From positions 1 through 35,234 of the forward strand of contig JAFXYK010000023.1 of the NCBI GenBank assembly GCA_017541805.1: 35,234 bases of DNA, in the 5' to 3' direction. The translations under genes and the position numbers were made by a program. Numbering within the stretch: position 1 is the stretch's first letter; each line of letters starts with the position of its first letter. Below the pieces are notes generated by a model, which worked only from the letters and a program-made list of their open reading frames with translations, was not told where the DNA came from and made no database searches. Of the stretch, positions 6,973-16,415 are shown piece by piece. This DNA comes from Paludibacteraceae bacterium (GTDB taxonomy: Bacteria > Bacteroidota > Bacteroidia > Bacteroidales > Paludibacteraceae).

Positions 6973-8043
6973 ATGAAACTGCGTCTTAAAATAGCCTTGT
7001 GGCTCGAGCGCTGGCGGCGGCAGAATATGAAGGAACTGCACCCGCTGCGCCAGTTGTTCTGGGAGAGTACGTTGCGGTGCAACGTCCATTGTCTGCATTG
7101 CGGCAGTGACTGTATCGCGTCGGTGGAGACGCCGGACATGCCGGCGGAGGATTTCCTGCGCGTGATCGATGAGGAGGTGACGCCGCATGTCGATCCGCAT
7201 CGCGTGATGGTCATCATTTCCGGTGGTGAACCGCTGATGCGTAAGGACCTGGCGGACGTTGGTCGGGCATTGCAGCAACGGGGTTATCCGTGGGGTATGG
7301 TGACGAATGGTTTGGCGCTGACAGACAAGAAGTTCCGAGAGTTACGTGAAGCGGGATTGCGCTCTATCACCGTGTCCTGCGACGGCTTGGAGAAAGACCA
7401 TATCTGGATGCGTCAGCACCCCTTGGCGTATGAGGGGGCCGTACGTGCCATCAAGCTCTGTGCAGCAGAACGCGGACTGACATGGGACGTGGTGACGTGC
7501 GTCAATCAACGCACGGTGGATCACCTGCCGGAGATACGCGATATGCTTTGGTTGCTCGGCGTACGCAACTGGCGTGTGTTCGGTATCGACCCGATGGGTC
7601 GGGCCGCAGAGAATCCGGAACTAATCCTGAACGATGAGCAGTTCCGCTACCTGATGGAGTTTATCGCTGCTGAACGAGAAGCCGGACGGCATGTGTCCTA
7701 TTCGTGCGAAGGTTATTTAGGTACGTACGAGGGTAGGGTACGCGACTATCTGTACCAGTGCGCCGCCGGTATCAGCGTAGCGTCGATACTGATTGACGGT
7801 TCTATCTCGGCCTGCACCTCTATCCGCGGTAAATACTACCAAGGCAATATCTACAAGGACTCTTTCTGGCGGGTGTGGAATGAGGAGTTCAAACCTTACC
7901 GTGACCGCAGTTGGATGCGAAAGATGGCGCCGTGCAAGGACTGCAAGGCCTTCGCATTTTGTGAAGGCAACGGTATGCACCTCCGCCGCGAAGACGGTAG
8001 CCTGATGCTCTGTCATCTGGACCGTCTCGGACAGCGGAAATAA
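6973..8043 (+). CDS. Radical SAM/SPASM enzyme of the Bacteroides rSAM/lipoprotein type
   Basis: A 356-residue radical SAM enzyme. The cluster-binding CX3CX2C motif is C36, C40 and C43 in STLRCNVHCLHCGSDC. The SAM-contacting SGGEPLMRKD strand follows at about 90-100. The C-terminal SPASM-like region has cysteines in the YQCAAGISVAS, ISACTSIRG, APCKDCKAFAFC and LMLCH stretches, which would hold auxiliary Fe-S clusters. From memory the whole protein matches the family described as 'radical SAM enzyme, rSAM/lipoprotein system' (TIGR04133), thought to modify a small lipoprotein encoded nearby. No such lipoprotein lies beside it here. The start at 6973 was chosen because the promoter -7 box ends at 6951; a longer in-frame ATG at 6856 would precede the transcript. 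Its substrate is unknown. Confidence 0.87.
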   Translation: MKLRLKIALWLERWRRQNMKELHPLRQLFWESTLRCNVHCLHCGSDCIASVETPDMPAEDFLRVIDEEVTPHVDPHRVMVIISGGEPLMRKDLADVGRALQQRGYPWGMVTNGLALTDKKFRELREAGLRSITVSCDGLEKDHIWMRQHPLAYEGAVRAIKLCAAERGLTWDVVTCVNQRTVDHLPEIRDMLWLLGVRNWRVFGIDPMGRAAENPELILNDEQFRYLMEFIAAEREAGRHVSYSCEGYLGTYEGRVRDYLYQCAAGISVASILIDGSISACTSIRGKYYQGNIYKDSFWRVWNEEFKPYRDRSWMRKMAPCKDCKAFAFCEGNGMHLRREDGSLMLCHLDRLGQRK

Positions 8044-8154
8044 CCTTGGCAAGAGGTTCATAAAATCTTAAAAATCGAACATTTTGCAAAGTCTATTTGG
8101 CAACACTCTTTAGAGTGCTGCTTAATAATCGTGTACTTTTTCATAAAGAATGCT

Positions 8155-8186
8155 ATTGTGGGGTTGAGAAAATAGCAGTAATTTTG
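8155..8186 (+). promoter_or_regulatory. Promoter of the giant surface protein gene
   Basis: -33 ATTG (8155-8158), 20-nt spacer, -7 box TAATTTTG (8179-8186), leaving a 5' leader of about 60 nt. The rest of the 207-nt gap 8044-8250 holds a 12-bp palindrome (ACTCTTTAGAGT) near 8106-8117 but no convincing terminator for the upstream gene. Confidence 0.83.
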
Positions 8187-8203
8187 CACCCGATAAAAAA
8201 TAC

Positions 8204-8216
8204 GCCCTTTTGGGGC
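8204..8216 (+). other. Small hairpin in the 5' leader of the surface protein mRNA
   Basis: GCCC (8204-8207), loop TTTT, then GGGGC (8212-8216), followed by an A-rich leader up to the ATG at 8251. It is too short to call a riboswitch and may simply structure or protect the leader. Confidence 0.35.
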
Positions 8217-8250
8217 TTAAAAACGTAACAAAATTAATAAAAATATTAAA

Positions 8251-11200
8251 ATGAGTAAATTTTTACGCAGTTTATTAGTCATTTTGATGTCGGTGATGAC
8301 ATCGATGGCATTTGCACAGGGTAAGCAATTACCGGATCCGGGTTTTGAAGATTGGTCGGGTGCAGAGTTTAGTGGAAACATTCAACCGAAATATTGGAAT
8401 TACTCCAATGTGTCGCAGATGGGTGTGGACAAGAACTTTGCGCACCAGACAACGGGTCGCAGCGGAAAGGCGCTGAAGATCCAGGATCAGTTCGTTGGTG
8501 TGCTGGGTATCGGCGCCACTTCGCCGGGTTATGTGGCGTTGGGTCATCCGTGGGCATACGTATCCGGATTAACTTCGATCGAGGATGCTACGGCGGGTAC
8601 CTACGGCGGTATCGCATGGAACAGCCGTCCGGACTCGATGGTAGTGTGGATCAAGCGTTATTACGACAGCAGTGTGGATAAGGCGGCCGGAGATCATACC
8701 CAGGATGAGAACTTCAACCTCATCTTCTATTCTTGGAGCGGTACTTCGTATGCTCCTGCATTCAAGGCGAAGAACCTGACTTGTACCGATATCTCCTCTG
8801 AGCACAAGGATGACTACTGTGTGGATGAGGAGTCGGATATCCGCCAGTTGATGGACGGTAACGAATGTAAGACGCAGGTGCTGGCGAACCAAATTGCTGA
8901 GGGTTGGTATTACGAGAAGAAAGCCTATGGCAACTGGACTCGTATTACCGTGCCTATTTTCTATCTGAATGACGATGTGCCGGAGAAATGTAATGTTATT
9001 CTGTCGGCAGGTAACTATCCTAACTTCCGCGCCAATAGCGGTCAGAATGCCGGTATGTCCATGGATGTGGATGATATCAGTCTGGTCTATTCGAGTAAGG
9101 TGCAGAAGATCTACCTCAACAACGGTATTACCAATAAAGAGTGGAAGGCTTTTGACCCGGATAACACAGATGAGCAGATATGTTCGTTGGGCCTGGGTGC
9201 TACGACGATGCCTGTCATCACTTGTGTGCGCGGTGCAGGTTCGTTAACCAATAACCGCGGTGGTAAAGGGAATTTCCCGGGACGTCAATTGGGTGCCAAT
9301 GAGTGTACTATCACGTATGGTGAAGTGGACGGTGCGCCGACCATCATCAAAGTGACCGCAGAGGATGGCAGTTCGACGACCACTTACACGATTAAGTTCG
9401 TCTCGGAAGCCAGCAATAATGCCAAGTTGGCGGACATCCAGGTGAACGACCAGCCTATCAGCGGTTTCAATGCCTATCTGACGAGTTATAACGTGTCCCT
9501 GCCGTACGGTACTACCGAAGCTCCGGTGGTGAAGGCCAGTGCGCAAGACGGTACGGCTACAATTGATATCCAACAGGCTACTTCTCCTACGGGTATCGCG
9601 AAGATCACGGTGACCGCCGGGGACGGAACGACCAAGATGGAATATACGATATCGTTCTCCGTAGCTGCCCTCACGGATGTGACGCTGAAAGCGATCTATC
9701 TGGATGGCAGTTTGTTACCGGGCTATGTGCCGACGAAATCGAACTATACTGTCTCGCTGCCTTTGGGTACGACGACCGTGCCGGCAGTGACCTGGGAGTC
9801 CAATTACGCCGCAGGTGTACAGACCATCAAACTGCTCAATAACAGTCTCGAGCAGGGCGCACAGATTCAAGTGTCTATTCCGGGTTCGACCTTGAGCAAG
9901 ACCTATAAGATCACGTATAAGATCGAAGCTTCGTCGTATTCCTACCTGGCCGGTATCGCTATTGGCGGCACTGCGCTGGAGGACTTCGCGCCGGAGAAGA
10001 CGGTATATAACATCACGCTGCCGCTGGGTACGACTCAGTTACCGGCGATCACTTGGACGACAGGCGATAACTACCAGACCGTGAAGTTAATCGAAGGCGG
10101 TGTGGACGGTGTGACACGTATCGAGGTGACTGCTGCCAGTGGTGCCGTGACGACCTATCGTCTGAATTTCCAAACAGAGAAATCGACGAATAATGCCTTA
10201 GCCGGTATCGCGCTGGACGGCACTCCGCTGGAGACTTTCCATGCCGATACGCTGAACTATACCATCGTCTTACCGGCCGGCACGGCGGCGATGCCTGCTG
10301 TGACCTATACGCAAGGCGATGCGTACCAGAAAGTGACCATGTCGGTGAACCAGGCGCAGATGACCGTTCGCTTGACGGTGACGGCAGGTAACGGTACGAC
10401 GCGTGTATATCTCCTCTCGTTCGAGATAGAGAAATCCGCGAACGCTTTGCTCCAAATGATTTATCTGAACGGCACCGAGTTAGCCGGCTTCGTACCCGAG
10501 CAACTGGACTACTCGATCGTATGGACGAGTGCTACGATGCCAAAAGTGACGGTACTGGCCAATGTAGGTCAGTCCATCGCTATCTCGACGCCTGTGACGT
10601 ACGGCGTAGTACGTATCGTCGTGACACCGGAAGAGGGAACACCGAACACCTATACCGTTCGCCTGAACTCACCGGACGAGGTGACGATACCTGCTTTCCC
10701 GATGGATTCGTTCCCTGCTTCGAGCAATGCGAACTTAGCCGCACTCTATATCGACGGCGAACCCTATGCGGATTTCAATCCGAATACGGTGCAATACACC
10801 TATCCGCTGGCTTGGCATACTTTCCAAGTGCCGGCAATCATGCCGGTAGCAGGTACGACGGGTCAGATTATCACCATCAAACATGGTGCGGTGAACCACC
10901 CGACACTCATTGAAGTGGAAGCAGCCGACAAGACCACCAAGAAGACCTATACGATCGACTTCCCGGTAGCTAAATCGAGCAATACGAACCTGGCTTCCGT
11001 AGAGATCGACGGTGTGAACTTCACTTTCGATCCGGCTACCAAGACTTATACGGGTATCGGACTGCCGTACGGCACGACGCATACGCCATCGCTGACGGTA
11101 GAGCGTGCCGAACCTGAGCAGTCGCTTGTGATCACAGAAGCCCCGCTGGGCAAGCCTTCGACAATCGTAGTGACCGCCGAAGACGGCACGCAGGCTACCT

Positions 11201-14200
11201 ATTCGTTCTCGTACCAACTGGCTTTCCCGGATAAGACGAACGAGTTGTTGGCCATCGTCCTGGACGGTATCGGCGCGCTCGACATGACGCAAGGACCGGA
11301 CTTCACGATTAACATGCCGTACGGCACAACGGGGATAAACATCGTCTCTATCTCCAAGAACTATCCTGAGCAGGAAGTGCAGGTAATCTACGGCGGCGTC
11401 TATGAACCGACCACCATCACCGTCAAGTCTCTCAATCCGGCTGAAGCGGACAAAATATATACGATCACGCTGAATGTGCCTCATACGGATCCGGCGCAAC
11501 TGCTGGATATCAAGGTGGGCGGCACGTCTATTGCGCAGTTCCGGTCGGATGTATATAACTATGTACTCTCTGTGACCGGAGCGACACCGGAAGTGACTTA
11601 TACAGCGCAGGAAGGCGCAGAAGTAGATGTGGACAGCAATGCCAAATGGGTGAAACTGAGTGTGACAGCAGGCGATGAAGATGAATACAAGCACACCTAT
11701 CTCATCACTTTCTTCTATCCGAATGACGTCTATTTCGATCTGAGCTTTGATAACTGGGAGAGTCTGAAGAACCCCGATGTAACGAGTGAAACCGGTGAGC
11801 GTCCGATAGGATGGAATGCTCCTATAACCGCGCCTACGTCCGGTGATGCCGGCACGTACTATCCTTGGGATAATACACACGGTGTAACGTCTCCGAAGAC
11901 GCAGGGAACTAAGTCGGCTGAGTTGTCAACTACGTACCTGCTGACGTCGGCAGAGGCTATGCCGGGCTTCTTGTCTTTGGCTACTCCTACGGTAAGCGTA
12001 GGTAAATGGATTTTAGGCTATGAGCTTCACTCCTCTTTGGCCTTCGGCGACCCTGTCTCTTTCCGCAATACGCCGGATAACGTAGCGATAGACTATTACT
12101 TGGATTCATACCAAAACAATGCCAATGGATGGATGTTCGTTTACAATGCCAACGGTATGAAGCAAATTGACCATGCCGCGCCGTTTAACTCGATGACCAA
12201 GAAAAAATGGTACACGTTCTCCCAAGGAATCGCTTATGATGAGAATTTTGTTCCGATGACTTTGGATATTTTAATCTGTGCCGCTCCTTCTACTACATTA
12301 GAGAATTATTATACCAATTTCGGAACGAAGCGTAGTACTTCCAAGATGTACGTGGATAACCTTCGTCTGAACTACAGTTCGGTACTGAACGGAGTGAAGG
12401 TGAATGGTGCAGCAGCTACGCTGAGCGGCACAAATATCGCTGCTACGATAGATGCGGACAGCTACGGTGTTCCTTCGCTCATCTTCGCGCATGCTGTGCA
12501 AGACCAGATGCCGGTCGTAACATGGAGTGAAGAGAACGGTGGTGTACGCACGGCTACGATCCGTAACTATGCGGAGAACTTGTCTTACACCGACTATACA
12601 CTGACCGTCACCCGTCCGCAATCGACGAACACCAACTGCACGTACTCGCTGGACGGCAACGACCTGACGATCGCGAAGGGTTCGCCGTATCAGACGATCG
12701 CTGTGACGACCAATGACACGGCGTATGTGATCACTGTGACTGCCGAGTCGGGTGCACAAGCCGTTTATTACGCTTCATGGGCTTCGGCAGGAAGTGGTGC
12801 GGCTACGGTGACGAATGTGCCGGCAGAGACGCCGAACTTAGGGGTATCTACTGCACGCCTGACGAACCTGGTAGAGTCGCCGATCATCAACTATGACCGT
12901 GAGTATGCACCGGATAGCGTGACGATGATCGCTACCGACACCTGCTATTATATCAACGTATATGGCACAGGTGCTGCTGTGGACACCACCTATATCATCG
13001 CGCGTGATGCGTCTGCGAACGCGCTCTTGGCTTCCATGGCGACCAACAACACCGAGGTGCCTGATTTCTACGAGCAGACTTTTGATTACGTTGTCTCGCT
13101 GCCTTCGTTGGATGCGTTCTCGGCTACGGCGCAAGATCCGAATGCCGACGTGCAGTACACGACGGTGAAGATTGATGACAATCACGTAGTGGTCTTCGTC
13201 CTTGTGACCGCATCGGACGGTAAGACGCAAGCGCGCTATACGGTGCTGGTGAAACTGCATACGCTGGCTACGGACGCTTATCTGATCTCCATCACAGCCG
13301 ATGATGTGCTGGTAACCGGCTTCCAGTCGGACAAATACGACTATACCATCTCGCTGCCTTCGGGTTCGGCTATTCCGCAACTGGCTTCTATCGCATGCGA
13401 AGGCGCTACGGTTGAGATGACCACTATTCCGAGCGGTTCGTCGGCTACGGTGACCTTCGAGGTAACATCCGAAGACGGCTTGACGCAACGTACCTACACC
13501 GTACATGTCAATGTGCTGCCGTCGGCTATATGCACGCTGTCGAACTTGTTCGCAGGCGACGATGCGGTAGAAGGATTCCAATCCGATAAGTTCAGTTATG
13601 ATATCGAACTGCCGTACGGTACGCAGACGCTGCCGGAGTTGGAGTATATCCTGACCGACAAGAAGAGTACGGCGGTAGTGACGACGAATGATAAGACGAT
13701 GACGGTGACGGTAACAGCCGAAGACGGTGTACATACGAATGCGTATGTAGTGAACTTCACCATCGCCAAGAGCACGAATGCGGACCTGGAGTCCATCTCG
13801 CTGGACGGCACGCCGATTGCTACGTTCTTCGCAGATGAATACAGCTATACGATCTCGCTGCCTTATGGCAGTACGATGCCGGTCATCACCGCTGTGGCGG
13901 CTGACTCGACGGCGACCGTGGTCATCAACGGCAACACCATCACGGTGACTGCAGAAGACGGCGTGACGACGCATACCTATACAGTGAACTTCACCATCCT
14001 GCCTTCTACGGATGCGAACCTGATGGCGATCCTCCTGGACGGTGTGCTGCAAAACGGTTTTGCGCCGGATGAGTACACGTACTTGGACACCGTGCTTTAT
14101 GGCGCAGAGATGCCTGTCATCACGTGGATCACAGGTGACGACCAGCAGACGGTAGATACCGTTTGGATGGGAGATACCGAGTTGACGATCACCGTGACGG

Positions 14201-15105
14201 CTGGTGACGGTGTGACGACGTCGGAATATACGCTTACGTTCGAGCACCTACTGTCCTCTAACTGGCACTTGTCTGACCTGCAGGTACTGGGTGTGACCAT
14301 CACCGGTTTTGACCGCGACTCGTTGAACTATGAGTTGGTTTATCCGATTGGTACGGATCCTGCATCCCTGTGCAACGAGACGCAAATCATCGCTATTCCG
14401 GAAGATGCCGATGCTACGGTATCTGTCTCCATGGCAGGAAATGTGATTCAGATCTTCGTGACCGCAGCCGATGGAACGATCGGTGTTTACACGATTGAAC
14501 AGACAATCTTGCTCTCTTCGGAAGCACGTTTGAAGATGATCTGGCTGGACGGCGTGGAGGTGCGCGACTACTATATGGATACGCTGAAATATACGATCCT
14601 GCAGGCGCCGGGTGCTGCGGTGCCGGAGATCACAGCTGAACCGTTGGATACCTTGGCTACTTGGGAACTGGGTATGGAGCAAACGACAGCTACCGGTAAG
14701 TCGGTAGAGATCTACTGTACGGCGCAGGATGGCACCACGCTCGTCTATGTGCTGACTTTCGAGTATGCAGATTGGACCGCATCCAGTATCGTCGATCCGG
14801 ATGACTACCTGTTCATCTACGTCGGTGGCGGCGATTATAAGGCCATCACGATCGGTGTCGGTATCCAGGTGGCCGTATATGACCACGCAGGTCGTCCGTT
14901 GCTGATCGAGACGATTGAACCGGCTGATCCGGCAGACGTAGAGGTTGAAGTAGCGGAGGACGGAAACCAGATCCTGAAGAGTGCCCTTCCGTCGGCCAAA
15001 GGTGTTGTCTTCCATGCTTCTCCGGCACAACCGTACTTCTATGTCTTCTTCGACTCCAAGACGAAGAAAATTGCCAAAGGTGGTAAGTTTGAGTTCGTGT
15101 ATTAA
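8251..15105 (+). CDS. Giant secreted protein with PCMD domains and about 18 cadherin-like repeats
   Basis: A 2284-residue protein with a signal peptide (MSKFLRSLLVILMSVMTSMAFA). Residues about 25-282 look like a PCMD-type putative carbohydrate-binding domain (PDPGFEDW ... SRPDSM ... MDVDDISLVY). Ten cadherin-like beta-sandwich repeats (PF12733-like) follow at about 283-1155. A second, diverged PCMD-type domain lies at about 1157-1377 (FDNWESL ... MYVDNLRLNYSS), and about eight more repeats at 1377-2172. Each repeat is about 80 residues: LAxIxLDGxxLxxF, then xxYxIxLPxGTxxxPxI, then VTAxDGTTxxYTxxF. The last 105 residues form a separate beta-rich domain with VAVYDHAGRPLL and TKKIAKGGKF, which could be a diverged type IX secretion sorting domain (inference). 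It is expected on the cell surface, binding glycans or partners. Monocistronic, with its own promoter and terminator. Confidence 0.9.
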   Translation: MSKFLRSLLVILMSVMTSMAFAQGKQLPDPGFEDWSGAEFSGNIQPKYWNYSNVSQMGVDKNFAHQTTGRSGKALKIQDQFVGVLGIGATSPGYVALGHPWAYVSGLTSIEDATAGTYGGIAWNSRPDSMVVWIKRYYDSSVDKAAGDHTQDENFNLIFYSWSGTSYAPAFKAKNLTCTDISSEHKDDYCVDEESDIRQLMDGNECKTQVLANQIAEGWYYEKKAYGNWTRITVPIFYLNDDVPEKCNVILSAGNYPNFRANSGQNAGMSMDVDDISLVYSSKVQKIYLNNGITNKEWKAFDPDNTDEQICSLGLGATTMPVITCVRGAGSLTNNRGGKGNFPGRQLGANECTITYGEVDGAPTIIKVTAEDGSSTTTYTIKFVSEASNNAKLADIQVNDQPISGFNAYLTSYNVSLPYGTTEAPVVKASAQDGTATIDIQQATSPTGIAKITVTAGDGTTKMEYTISFSVAALTDVTLKAIYLDGSLLPGYVPTKSNYTVSLPLGTTTVPAVTWESNYAAGVQTIKLLNNSLEQGAQIQVSIPGSTLSKTYKITYKIEASSYSYLAGIAIGGTALEDFAPEKTVYNITLPLGTTQLPAITWTTGDNYQTVKLIEGGVDGVTRIEVTAASGAVTTYRLNFQTEKSTNNALAGIALDGTPLETFHADTLNYTIVLPAGTAAMPAVTYTQGDAYQKVTMSVNQAQMTVRLTVTAGNGTTRVYLLSFEIEKSANALLQMIYLNGTELAGFVPEQLDYSIVWTSATMPKVTVLANVGQSIAISTPVTYGVVRIVVTPEEGTPNTYTVRLNSPDEVTIPAFPMDSFPASSNANLAALYIDGEPYADFNPNTVQYTYPLAWHTFQVPAIMPVAGTTGQIITIKHGAVNHPTLIEVEAADKTTKKTYTIDFPVAKSSNTNLASVEIDGVNFTFDPATKTYTGIGLPYGTTHTPSLTVERAEPEQSLVITEAPLGKPSTIVVTAEDGTQATYSFSYQLAFPDKTNELLAIVLDGIGALDMTQGPDFTINMPYGTTGINIVSISKNYPEQEVQVIYGGVYEPTTITVKSLNPAEADKIYTITLNVPHTDPAQLLDIKVGGTSIAQFRSDVYNYVLSVTGATPEVTYTAQEGAEVDVDSNAKWVKLSVTAGDEDEYKHTYLITFFYPNDVYFDLSFDNWESLKNPDVTSETGERPIGWNAPITAPTSGDAGTYYPWDNTHGVTSPKTQGTKSAELSTTYLLTSAEAMPGFLSLATPTVSVGKWILGYELHSSLAFGDPVSFRNTPDNVAIDYYLDSYQNNANGWMFVYNANGMKQIDHAAPFNSMTKKKWYTFSQGIAYDENFVPMTLDILICAAPSTTLENYYTNFGTKRSTSKMYVDNLRLNYSSVLNGVKVNGAAATLSGTNIAATIDADSYGVPSLIFAHAVQDQMPVVTWSEENGGVRTATIRNYAENLSYTDYTLTVTRPQSTNTNCTYSLDGNDLTIAKGSPYQTIAVTTNDTAYVITVTAESGAQAVYYASWASAGSGAATVTNVPAETPNLGVSTARLTNLVESPIINYDREYAPDSVTMIATDTCYYINVYGTGAAVDTTYIIARDASANALLASMATNNTEVPDFYEQTFDYVVSLPSLDAFSATAQDPNADVQYTTVKIDDNHVVVFVLVTASDGKTQARYTVLVKLHTLATDAYLISITADDVLVTGFQSDKYDYTISLPSGSAIPQLASIACEGATVEMTTIPSGSSATVTFEVTSEDGLTQRTYTVHVNVLPSAICTLSNLFAGDDAVEGFQSDKFSYDIELPYGTQTLPELEYILTDKKSTAVVTTNDKTMTVTVTAEDGVHTNAYVVNFTIAKSTNADLESISLDGTPIATFFADEYSYTISLPYGSTMPVITAVAADSTATVVINGNTITVTAEDGVTTHTYTVNFTILPSTDANLMAILLDGVLQNGFAPDEYTYLDTVLYGAEMPVITWITGDDQQTVDTVWMGDTELTITVTAGDGVTTSEYTLTFEHLLSSNWHLSDLQVLGVTITGFDRDSLNYELVYPIGTDPASLCNETQIIAIPEDADATVSVSMAGNVIQIFVTAADGTIGVYTIEQTILLSSEARLKMIWLDGVEVRDYYMDTLKYTILQAPGAAVPEITAEPLDTLATWELGMEQTTATGKSVEIYCTAQDGTTLVYVLTFEYADWTASSIVDPDDYLFIYVGGGDYKAITIGVGIQVAVYDHAGRPLLIETIEPADPADVEVEVAEDGNQILKSALPSAKGVVFHASPAQPYFYVFFDSKTKKIAKGGKFEFVY

Positions 15106-15127
15106 TTAAAAAATAAACATAAAATCG

Positions 15128-15168
15128 AAAAAAATCTCATGTACATTTGCGTATGTGGGATTTTTTTT
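15128..15168 (+). terminator. Intrinsic terminator after the giant surface protein gene
   Basis: Left arm AAAAAAATCTCAT (15128-15140) pairs with ATGTGGGATTTTTTTT (15153-15168), with one bulge and a G-T pair, ending in a T tract. The loop contains the -33 box of the next promoter. Confidence 0.7.
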
Positions 15169-15177
15169 GTAATTTTG
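15146..15177 (+). promoter_or_regulatory. Promoter of the GT4-EamA-phosphatase operon
   Basis: -33 TTTG (15146-15149), 20-nt spacer, -7 TAATTTTG (15170-15177), about 45 nt before the ATG at 15223. It is nested within the preceding terminator. Confidence 0.87.
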
Positions 15178-15222
15178 CGGGCAGAATTGAATTATACACC
15201 TTATATACCATAGCGATACACT

Positions 15223-16404
15223 ATGTTCGGTATCTTCAACGACAATTTCCCGCCTATTCTGGACGGCGTAGCATTGACAGCGCAGAACTACGCTTATTGG
15301 CTACATGAGAAGGGGCACGACGTGAGTGTGATCACGCCTTATGCGCCTAAGTCGGAGAAAGCAATCAAGGCGGCTCCGTATCCGATACACCGTTTCCCGT
15401 CTATTCCTATTCCTTTCCGTGCGCCGTACCGCTATGGTTTGCCGTATCTGTCGCCGGCTTTCATGCACCGCTATCATCAGTTGCAATTCGAGTTGGTGCA
15501 TGCGCATTGCCCCTTCGTGACGGGTAACTTGGCGTACGCTACGGCGCAGCGGCAGCATATCCCGATGGTGGCGACTTTCCATTCGAAGTACCGTCAGGAT
15601 TTTGAGCATAATGTGCCGAACAAGCGGGTGGTGGATTGGATGGTTCGTACCATCATCGAGCGCTTCGAGCGTGCGGATGAGGTGTGGATCCCGCAGGCGG
15701 CAGTAGAGCCGACCATCCGCGAATACGGATTCAAGGGACATGTAGAGGTGGTGGAGAACGGTAATGATTTCTATACGCCGGTGGAGCAGATCGAGGCGAT
15801 GCGCCAAGAGATGCGCGAGGAGTTGGGCTTGCTGCCCGACGAGACGATGTTGCTCTTTGTGGGCCAGCATATTTGGGAGAAGAACATCGGATTTATCTTG
15901 GATGCCTTGGCGTTGATCAAAGAGCGTCCGTTCCATCTCTTCATGGTCGGTACGGGCTACGCCGTGCGCGATATCCGTCATAAGATTGCGCAGTTGGGCC
16001 TGCAGGACCGCGTGACGATGCTCGGTAACATCCACGACCGTGAGCGTCTCAAACGCATCGACGCGGCGGCGGACTTGTTCCTCTTCCCATCCTTGTACGA
16101 CAATGCGCCGTTGGTGGTGCGCGAGGCGGCAGCTATGCATACGCCTGCCTTGATGTTACAGGAGTCGACGGCGGCTGAGGTGATTAAGAAAGATGTGAAC
16201 GGCTTCCTTACGCCGAATGACCTGCAGCAATACGCGGATCGTATCGCTTACCTTATGGAGCACCGAGAGATGTTGAAGAAAGTGGGTAACAAAGCCGCTA
16301 ACACCATCGCGCGTTCCTGGGAGAACGTGATCGAGGAGGTCATCCTGCGATACCGCGACATCGAGCAGAGTTATAAGATCAAGCACGGAATAATCATCCC
16401 TTAA
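15223..16404 (+). CDS. Family 4 (GT-B) glycosyltransferase
   Basis: A 393-residue retaining GT4-type glycosyltransferase. The N-terminal GT-B half starts with MFGIFNDNFPPILDGVA, the usual Gly-rich acceptor-side loop. The C-terminal donor half has LLFVGQHIWEKNIGFIL (about 210-226), MVGTGYAVRDI and the donor motif FPSLYDNAPLVVREAAA, in which the first Glu of the canonical E-x7-E is Asp (D293 ... E301). No transmembrane segment is evident, so it should work at the cytoplasmic membrane face. It heads a plus-strand operon with an EamA-type protein and a membrane phosphatase-superfamily transferase. This suggests lipid glycosylation, for example diacylglycerol, but donor and acceptor are not readable from sequence. 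Confidence 0.9.
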   Translation: MFGIFNDNFPPILDGVALTAQNYAYWLHEKGHDVSVITPYAPKSEKAIKAAPYPIHRFPSIPIPFRAPYRYGLPYLSPAFMHRYHQLQFELVHAHCPFVTGNLAYATAQRQHIPMVATFHSKYRQDFEHNVPNKRVVDWMVRTIIERFERADEVWIPQAAVEPTIREYGFKGHVEVVENGNDFYTPVEQIEAMRQEMREELGLLPDETMLLFVGQHIWEKNIGFILDALALIKERPFHLFMVGTGYAVRDIRHKIAQLGLQDRVTMLGNIHDRERLKRIDAAADLFLFPSLYDNAPLVVREAAAMHTPALMLQESTAAEVIKKDVNGFLTPNDLQQYADRIAYLMEHREMLKKVGNKAANTIARSWENVIEEVILRYRDIEQSYKIKHGIIIP

Positions 16405-16415
16405 TAGCGAACGGT

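Noticed and set aside
10735-14247. Long minus-strand frames opposite the giant surface protein (for example 10735-11880 and 12838-14247)
   Set aside because: Their translations are Arg/His/Gln/Ile-rich with no recognisable motif, and they mirror the biased codons of the real plus-strand gene with its repeats.
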